This document shows, piece after piece, positions 58,936 to 64,000 of a DNA stretch of 64,000 nt (position 1 is the stretch's first letter; each line of letters starts with the position of its first letter). Under the pieces are notes generated by a model. The model was not told the DNA's origin. It saw nothing but the letters and a program-made list of their open reading frames with translations, and did no database searches. Source of the stretch: Bacteroidota bacterium (lineage in GTDB: Bacteria; Bacteroidota; Bacteroidia; Bacteroidales; Dysgonomonadaceae); NCBI GenBank assembly GCA_023424395.1, contig JAFADY010000021.1, positions 248,001 through 312,000 of the forward strand. The letters are read 5' to 3'. The position numbers and the translations under genes were made by a program.

Positions 58936-61900
58936 ATGGGATTTAACAATTTTATAAGTAAGATTTTCGGAAATAAGGCCACTCGCGACCTAAACGAAGT
59001 CAATCCCGTCGTTAATAAGATCAAGGAAGCATACACCGAGATCGAAAAATTATCGAACGACGAACTCAGGGCAAAAACCAAAGAACTTGAGCAACGTATC
59101 CATGCCGATGTTCAGGATGACAAAGCCCGGATAGAAGAATTAAAATCGGGAATGGAGGATATTCCGTTGGAAGAAAGAGAATCTATTTGGAACGAAGTAG
59201 ATAAAATAGAAAAAGAAATTATTTCCAAATTCGAGAAATCGCTGGAGGAAGCATTGCCCGAAGCATTTTCGGTAGTGAAAGAAACGGCGCGCCGTTTCAC
59301 GGAAAATTCGGAAGTAGTGGTTACAGCCACTGATTTTGATAAAGACCTCGCTGCCAAGCACGATTTCGTGCGTATTGAAGGCGAAAAAGCCATTTACCAG
59401 AACCATTGGATGGCCGGCGGCAACGAAATCACTTGGGATATGATCCACTACGATGTGCAGCTATTTGGCGGCGTGGTGCTTCACAAAGGAAAAATTGCCG
59501 AAATGGCAACAGGGGAAGGTAAAACGTTGGTTGCAACGTTGCCTGTTTTCCTGAATGCTCTCACACACAACGGCGTGCACGTAGTAACGGTAAACGATTA
59601 CCTCTCGAAACGCGACTCCGAATGGATGGGGCCGATTTATATGTTTCACGGACTTTCGGTGGATTGTATCGACAAACACGAACCCAACTCCGAAGCGCGC
59701 CGAAAGGCTTACGAAGCGGATATCACATTCGGAACGAACAACGAATTCGGTTTCGATTATCTGCGCGACAACATGGCGGTTTCTCCGCGCGACCTTGTGC
59801 AGCGCATGCATAACTACGCGATAGTTGATGAGGTCGACTCGGTTTTGGTGGATGATGCGCGTACGCCGTTGATTATATCGGGGCCCGTGCCGAAAGGTGA
59901 GGATCAATTGTTCGATGTTTTCCGTCCGCGTGTAGAGCAGGTAGTGAAAGCGCAGCGCGAATTAACAACCCGTTTGCTTGCCGACGCACGCTCCAAAATG
60001 GCTTCGGAAGATAAAAAAGAACAGGAAGAAGGCACGCTCTTGCTTTATCGCTCCTTCAAAGGAATGCCGAAATACAAACCGCTTATTAAATATTTAAGTG
60101 AATCGGGCATAAAAGCGGCCATGCTCAAAACCGAGGAGTTTTATATGCAGGAACAATCGCGGAACATGCATGTCGTAACCGATCCGCTGTATTTCGTTAT
60201 CGATGAAAAAATGAACAGCATCGAACTTACGGATAAAGGGATAGACTTGCTTACAGGAAAATCCGACGACCCGCATTTTTTTGTGTTGCCCGACATTGGT
60301 TCACAACTATCGGAACTCGAAAATTTATCGTTAACCGAAGAAGAAAAGGCCGCAAAAAAAGATGAATTGTTGCAAAATTATGCCATCAAATCAGAACGTG
60401 TTCACACCGTAAATCAGCTGCTGAAAGCATATACTCTGTTTGAGAAAGACGATGAATACGTAGTTATCGACAACAAAGTAAAGATTGTAGATGAGCAAAC
60501 GGGGCGTATTATGGAAGGCCGCCGTTATTCCGACGGATTGCATCAGGCTATCGAGGCCAAAGAGCACGTGAAAGTAGAGGCAGCCACGCAAACATTCGCC
60601 ACAATCACGTTACAGAATTATTTCAGGATGTACAATAAACTGGCGGGAATGACCGGTACTGCCGAAACCGAAGCAGGCGAGTTTTGGGATATTTATAAAT
60701 TGGATGTGGTGGTTATCCCAACCAACCGTCCTATCGTGAGAAACGATATGAACGATCGCATTTACAAAACCAAACGCGAAAAATATACGGCTGTTATTGA
60801 AGAGATTGAAGATATCGTCTCGCAAGGACGCCCGGTTTTGGTGGGTACAACTTCGGTTGAGATTTCGGAATTATTAAGCCGCATGCTCACGCTGCGCAAA
60901 ATAAAACACAACGTGTTAAATGCCAAGTTGCACCAGCGGGAGGCGGAGATCGTGGCGAACGCCGGACAAAAAGGTATGGTAACCATCGCGACCAACATGG
61001 CGGGACGTGGAACCGACATTAAACTCGCTCCCGAAGTAAAACAAGCCGGAGGCTTGGCCATTATCGGCACCGAAAGGCACGAGTCGCGCCGTGTTGACCG
61101 TCAGCTACGAGGCCGCGCAGGCCGTCAGGGAGACCCGGGCTCTTCCGTATTTTTCGTGTCGTTGGAAGACGATTTGATGCGCTTGTTCGCTACCGAACGT
61201 ATTGCCGGGCTGATGGATAGAATGGGTTTTAAAGAAGGCGATATGCTCGAACACGATATGCTGAATAAATCCGTTGAACGTGCGCAGAAAAAGGTGGAAG
61301 AAAACAACTTCGGTATCCGTAAACGTTTGTTGGAGTACGATGATGTGATGAATTCGCAACGCGAAGTGATCTATAAACGCCGCCGCCACGCCCTCATGGG
61401 CGAACGCATAGAAATGGACGTCGCCAACATGATCACGGAAACGGCCAAAAATATAGTTGAAGTCAACGAAGACGATTACGAAAATATGAAACTCGACCTT
61501 TTCCGCGTCATGGCTGTGGAAATTCCTTTCGCCGAAGGCGACATGAAAAACCTTAAAACCGATACGCAGGTAGATCAGGTAATTGACAAAACCATATCGA
61601 GTTTCAAACGTAAAACCGACCGATTGGCCGAAATTGCTCAACCTGTCATTAAAGACGTCTACGAAAAGCAGGGCGCCATGTACGAAAACATTTTGATACC
61701 CATTACCGATGGTAAAAAAGTCTATAACATCGCCACCAACCTCAAGGAAGCGTACGAGTCGGGATCAAAAGCATTGGTGAAATCTTTCGAAAAATCCATT
61801 CTCTTGCACACCATCGATGAAGATTGGAAAGAACACCTTCGTGAAATGGACGAACTGCGACATTCTGTGCAGAATGCAAGTTACGAACAAAAAGACCCGC

Positions 61901-62229
61901 TGTTAATCTATAAATTGGAATCGTTTAATTTGTTCAAGATAATGGTAAACGATATAAATTCCAAAGCTGTCTCTATTTTAATGCGCGGTCAAATTCCGGT
62001 ACAGGCTCCGCAAAATGTCCGTCAAGCTGCTCCTGAGCAAAAGACCGATTATAGCAAATACCGCACCCAAAAAGATGAATACGAAAATAGGGTGGGAGAG
62101 AACGGCGCTCCGCCACAACGCGAACCGCGTAAAATGGAACCCGTGCGGGTAGAGAAGAAAGTCGGCAGAAACGACCCTTGCCCTTGTGGAAGCGGTAAAA
62201 AATTCAAAAATTGCCATGGAGCAAATTAA
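58936..62229 (+). CDS. secA: Preprotein translocase ATPase SecA
   Basis: 1097 residues, the enlarged Bacteroidetes form with an insertion of ~150 residues near 330-470. Walker A MATGEGKTLVATLP, DEVDSVLVDDARTP, and NMAGRGTDIKLAPEV are visible. The C-terminal zinc site reads NDPCPCGSGKKFKNCH (CxC...CH). SecA drives preproteins through SecYEG. It follows the phosphatase-fold gene by 88 bases. Confidence 0.97.
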   Translation: MGFNNFISKIFGNKATRDLNEVNPVVNKIKEAYTEIEKLSNDELRAKTKELEQRIHADVQDDKARIEELKSGMEDIPLEERESIWNEVDKIEKEIISKFEKSLEEALPEAFSVVKETARRFTENSEVVVTATDFDKDLAAKHDFVRIEGEKAIYQNHWMAGGNEITWDMIHYDVQLFGGVVLHKGKIAEMATGEGKTLVATLPVFLNALTHNGVHVVTVNDYLSKRDSEWMGPIYMFHGLSVDCIDKHEPNSEARRKAYEADITFGTNNEFGFDYLRDNMAVSPRDLVQRMHNYAIVDEVDSVLVDDARTPLIISGPVPKGEDQLFDVFRPRVEQVVKAQRELTTRLLADARSKMASEDKKEQEEGTLLLYRSFKGMPKYKPLIKYLSESGIKAAMLKTEEFYMQEQSRNMHVVTDPLYFVIDEKMNSIELTDKGIDLLTGKSDDPHFFVLPDIGSQLSELENLSLTEEEKAAKKDELLQNYAIKSERVHTVNQLLKAYTLFEKDDEYVVIDNKVKIVDEQTGRIMEGRRYSDGLHQAIEAKEHVKVEAATQTFATITLQNYFRMYNKLAGMTGTAETEAGEFWDIYKLDVVVIPTNRPIVRNDMNDRIYKTKREKYTAVIEEIEDIVSQGRPVLVGTTSVEISELLSRMLTLRKIKHNVLNAKLHQREAEIVANAGQKGMVTIATNMAGRGTDIKLAPEVKQAGGLAIIGTERHESRRVDRQLRGRAGRQGDPGSSVFFVSLEDDLMRLFATERIAGLMDRMGFKEGDMLEHDMLNKSVERAQKKVEENNFGIRKRLLEYDDVMNSQREVIYKRRRHALMGERIEMDVANMITETAKNIVEVNEDDYENMKLDLFRVMAVEIPFAEGDMKNLKTDTQVDQVIDKTISSFKRKTDRLAEIAQPVIKDVYEKQGAMYENILIPITDGKKVYNIATNLKEAYESGSKALVKSFEKSILLHTIDEDWKEHLREMDELRHSVQNASYEQKDPLLIYKLESFNLFKIMVNDINSKAVSILMRGQIPVQAPQNVRQAAPEQKTDYSKYRTQKDEYENRVGENGAPPQREPRKMEPVRVEKKVGRNDPCPCGSGKKFKNCHGAN

Positions 62230-62300
62230 TGAATATAAAAGAGCGGTAGCGTAAATTAAACTGTGTCAAGTTTTATTTTCTTATAAAACTCCGTTTCCCT

Positions 62301-62416
62301 TTCTTATCAATGGTAATGTTTTGTTCGGAGTTTGTTGGTCAAAAACGGTTAAGGGTCGATCCCCTAATCGTTTTTTCTTGTCAATGGTACAACGCCATGT
62401 CCATCGTTTGTTGGTC
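62301..62416. repeat. Pair of imperfect direct repeats around a hairpin, downstream of secA
   Basis: Copy 1 (62301-62340) and copy 2 (62375-62416) share a 15-base start (one mismatch) and the end GTTTGTTGGTC but differ between. They flank the hairpin at 62342-62375. Confidence 0.5.
62342..62375. terminator. Bidirectional terminator downstream of secA
   Basis: AAAACG...CGTTTT outer stem plus TTA/TAA and GGG/CCC inner pairs, with T6 on the plus strand and T5 on the minus strand. It would end the secA transcript ~140 bases past the stop and any minus-strand transcript as well. Confidence 0.65.
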
Positions 62417-62585
62417 GGTGCAAAGTTAGTAAAAAACCGGGAGTTTTCAGCCTAATCAAAAAGTTTGAATCTGAGTCTGGTAGTCGAAAAGAGTAATCCA
62501 TTTGCTTTTTTAGACCTTTATTACTATCCTTAAAATTACAAGAGAGCATCAATAAAAGAAAAATAAAATAGTATATTATCTTCAT
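62364..62585 (-). CDS. Small putative lipoprotein, probably a truncated gene
   Basis: 73 residues: a signal peptide with lipobox MLSC (Cys16), then a short Lys/Asp/Ser-rich mature part. The last ~30 residues read through the direct repeat and hairpin downstream of secA and do not look native. It begins 4 bases after the 106-residue frame at 62590. Possibly the remains of a longer lipoprotein. Confidence 0.35.
   Translation of the reverse strand: MKIIYYFIFLLLMLSCNFKDSNKGLKKQMDYSFRLPDSDSNFLIRLKTPGFLLTLHRPTNDGHGVVPLTRKND
62421..62428 (-). promoter_or_regulatory. -7-like box within the secA-gyrA gap
   Basis: TAACTTTG on the minus strand inside the small lipoprotein frame. It would drive a ~70-base transcript ending at the hairpin at 62342-62375, so a small RNA is possible. 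Confidence 0.35.
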
Positions 62586-62589
62586 GTTA

Positions 62590-62910
62590 TTAATTATTTC
62601 CTTTTAAATATTTCTTTATAGCTTCTCTTGAACGCCATAATCTAGGAATTAATCCTGCAGGAGCTTTGCTATGTCCAATATTCCAACCCACTCTTTGGGC
62701 ATTTTGAGATGAAATTCCCTCAACAGATCTTGTTCCTTTTTGTGTTGATTCTAACTTATCAAACTCTTTCCTTGCCATTTCCCAAGGCACATAAGTTAGA
62801 AACTCACAATTAAAGGTTAAAAGGCGGTAATTAAACTCTCTATTTTCCTTATTACGTAAATGTATCCGATGGTTGAAAAGTAAATGCATTTCATAGCATA
62901 TTATTCTCAT
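62590..62910 (-). CDS. Small hypothetical protein, possible gene remnant
   Basis: 106 residues, basic, no signal peptide. The first ~40 residues look arbitrary; the last ~65 (from VPWEMARKEFDKLESTQKGT through NAQRVGWNIGHSKAP to SREAIKKYLKGNN) look like the compact end of a larger domain, perhaps a polymorphic-toxin tip. A lipoprotein frame follows, as immunity genes often do. I do not recognise a family; treat as uncertain. Confidence 0.35.
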   Translation of the reverse strand: MRIICYEMHLLFNHRIHLRNKENREFNYRLLTFNCEFLTYVPWEMARKEFDKLESTQKGTRSVEGISSQNAQRVGWNIGHSKAPAGLIPRLWRSREAIKKYLKGNN

Positions 62911-63107
62911 TTACCACCTAAATCCTCAAATAATAAAAAACATTAAAGGCGCGATTTCATAAGCAAATTAGACGTGTTTATTTTTTGTTAAATTCATCAA
63001 AAAGCATTATCTTAGCATCTTATTTAAAGCAAAGGGCCTATTTGTATTACTACTCTTAAAATAAATTACATACAAATATTATTTGAAGAAAAAATTCACA
63101 TTTGAAC
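62911..63107. other. AT-rich gap upstream of gyrA
   Basis: No gene, tRNA or clear TAnnTTTG box seen here. The gyrA promoter was not identified. Confidence 0.4.
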
Positions 63108-64000
63108 ATGACTGAACAAGAAGACAGGATCATCAAAATCAATATTGAGGATGAAATGAAATCGTCGTACATCGATTATTCGATGTCCGTTATCGTATCT
63201 CGTGCATTGCCCGATGTTCGGGACGGGCTGAAGCCTGTTCACAGACGTATTCTCTACGGAATGTCGGAATTGAGCAATACATCCGATAAACCACATAAAA
63301 AATCTGCCAGGATTGTTGGGGAAGTGCTCGGTAAGTACCATCCACACGGCGATTCATCCGTATATAACGCCATGGTTCGTTTGGCGCAAACCTGGAGCAT
63401 GCGCTACACGCTTGTTGACGGCCAAGGAAATATGGGTAGCGTTGATGGCGACAGCCCGGCGGCAATGCGTTATACAGAGGCGCGTTTAAACAAATTGGCC
63501 GAAGAAATGCTACGCGATATCGATAAAGATACGGTAGATTTCCAGCTCAACTTCGACGATACCTTGCAAGAGCCTACCGTACTACCGACCCGAATTCCCA
63601 ATTTACTCATCAACGGAGCATCGGGTATTGCCGTGGGTATGGCTACCAACATGGCTCCTCACAACTTAACGGAATCTATCAACGGCATAATTGCTTACAT
63701 CGATAACCGTGACATCGAAATACAAGAGTTAATGCAGCACGTGAAAGCGCCCGATTTCCCCACCGGAGGTTACATTTATGGATACAAAGGCGTGGAAGAA
63801 GCTTTCGAAACCGGTAGAGGACGCATTGTGATGCGCGGCAGGGCTGAAATAGAAGCCGGGAAAACGCACGACAAGATCATTATTTCGGAAATTCCTTATC
63901 TCGTCAACAAAGCGGATATGATAAAACATATCGCCGATTTGGTTACCGATAAAAGAATTGAAGGAATTTCCAATGTAAACGATGAGTCTGATCGTCGCGG
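63108..64000 (+). CDS. gyrA: DNA gyrase subunit A, 5' part (cut by window end)
   Basis: The frame opens at the ATG at 63108 and runs 297 codons to the window edge. GyrA features: SMSVIVSRALPDVRDGLKPV, HRRILYGMSELSN, YHPHGDSSVYNAMVR (quinolone-resistance region) and the catalytic tyrosine in AMRYTEARL. With the GyrB subunit it introduces negative supercoils. Residue 83 is Ser but residue 87 is Asn where E. coli has Asp, a change linked to quinolone resistance in other species. Confidence 0.96.
   Translation, partial: MTEQEDRIIKINIEDEMKSSYIDYSMSVIVSRALPDVRDGLKPVHRRILYGMSELSNTSDKPHKKSARIVGEVLGKYHPHGDSSVYNAMVRLAQTWSMRYTLVDGQGNMGSVDGDSPAAMRYTEARLNKLAEEMLRDIDKDTVDFQLNFDDTLQEPTVLPTRIPNLLINGASGIAVGMATNMAPHNLTESINGIIAYIDNRDIEIQELMQHVKAPDFPTGGYIYGYKGVEEAFETGRGRIVMRGRAEIEAGKTHDKIIISEIPYLVNKADMIKHIADLVTDKRIEGISNVNDESDRR

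Overview
The window is bacterial chromosome from the phylum Bacteroidota, most likely order Bacteroidales (Dysgonomonadaceae-like, e.g. Proteiniphilum/Petrimonas; the family is inferred from gene content, not tested). The signs are TAnnTTTG -7 promoter boxes with few Shine-Dalgarno sites, DUF5686, DUF3256, DUF3316, DUF4105 and Porin_10 proteins, a PorT-like barrel, a SecA of 1097 residues, a Bacteroidetes-type omega subunit and a menaquinone pathway gene. Coding density is high. There is no rRNA, CRISPR array, prophage or complete insertion sequence. One tRNA gene (Arg, anticodon CCG) is present.

Layout. 1-5.7 kb: a truncated DUF5686 outer-membrane protein, a Crp/Fnr regulator, a GH3-family adenylase, then bamD, omega subunit and a DUF4293 membrane protein. 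5.7-5.9 kb: copy 1 of a ~166-bp MITE-like repeat; copy 2 is at 21.8 kb. 5.9-9.0 kb: an ECF sigma factor, a protein with an inner-membrane helix and an outer-membrane barrel (Dma-type anti-sigma), and an LVIVD-repeat lipoprotein in one operon. 9.2-21.8 kb: M48 protease, parC, DUF3316, a PatB-type C-S lyase, a Cys-tailed FKBP, aroC, a frameshifted acidic exported protein, an LLM flavin oxidoreductase, a Porin_10 porin and a solute-binding protein. 22-25 kb: small envelope proteins, cupin, DedA and a YiiX-like hydrolase.

25.3-32.1 kb (all minus strand) is the most coherent accessory block: an Rrf2 regulator with three Cys, a 4-TM protein, quinol nitric oxide reductase, the RIC di-iron repair protein, DUF488, DUF2945, a SMUG2-type uracil-DNA glycosylase and a type II NADH dehydrogenase. 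Two matching palindromes (ATTTCCGA-N8-TCGGAAAT type) sit on the promoter regions of the regulator and of the next gene. I read this as a nitrosative-stress island: NADH to menaquinol to NO, Fe-S repair, and removal of deaminated bases.

32.3-41.7 kb: tRNA-Arg, DUF3256, a GH29 fucosidase lipoprotein, a small Ala-rich lipoprotein, a cupin lipoprotein, an acyl-CoA ligase with a palindrome over its promoter and start, mtaB, an LpxL-like acyltransferase, a GT2 and a PorT-like barrel. 42-52.4 kb: ferredoxin, gapA, menA, a ROK kinase, a GT2, a GT32, a Stealth phosphotransferase, purE, gcvH, a PAP2-like protein, rpoN, and L31 type B. 52.4-64 kb: a SagB-type nitroreductase, DUF5686, DUF4105, an alkaline-phosphatase-fold protein without the usual metal ligands, secA, a decayed AT-rich segment with two small ORFs, and the 5' part of gyrA with Asn at codon 87.

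Functions are inferred from motifs read by eye. No search or fold prediction was run.
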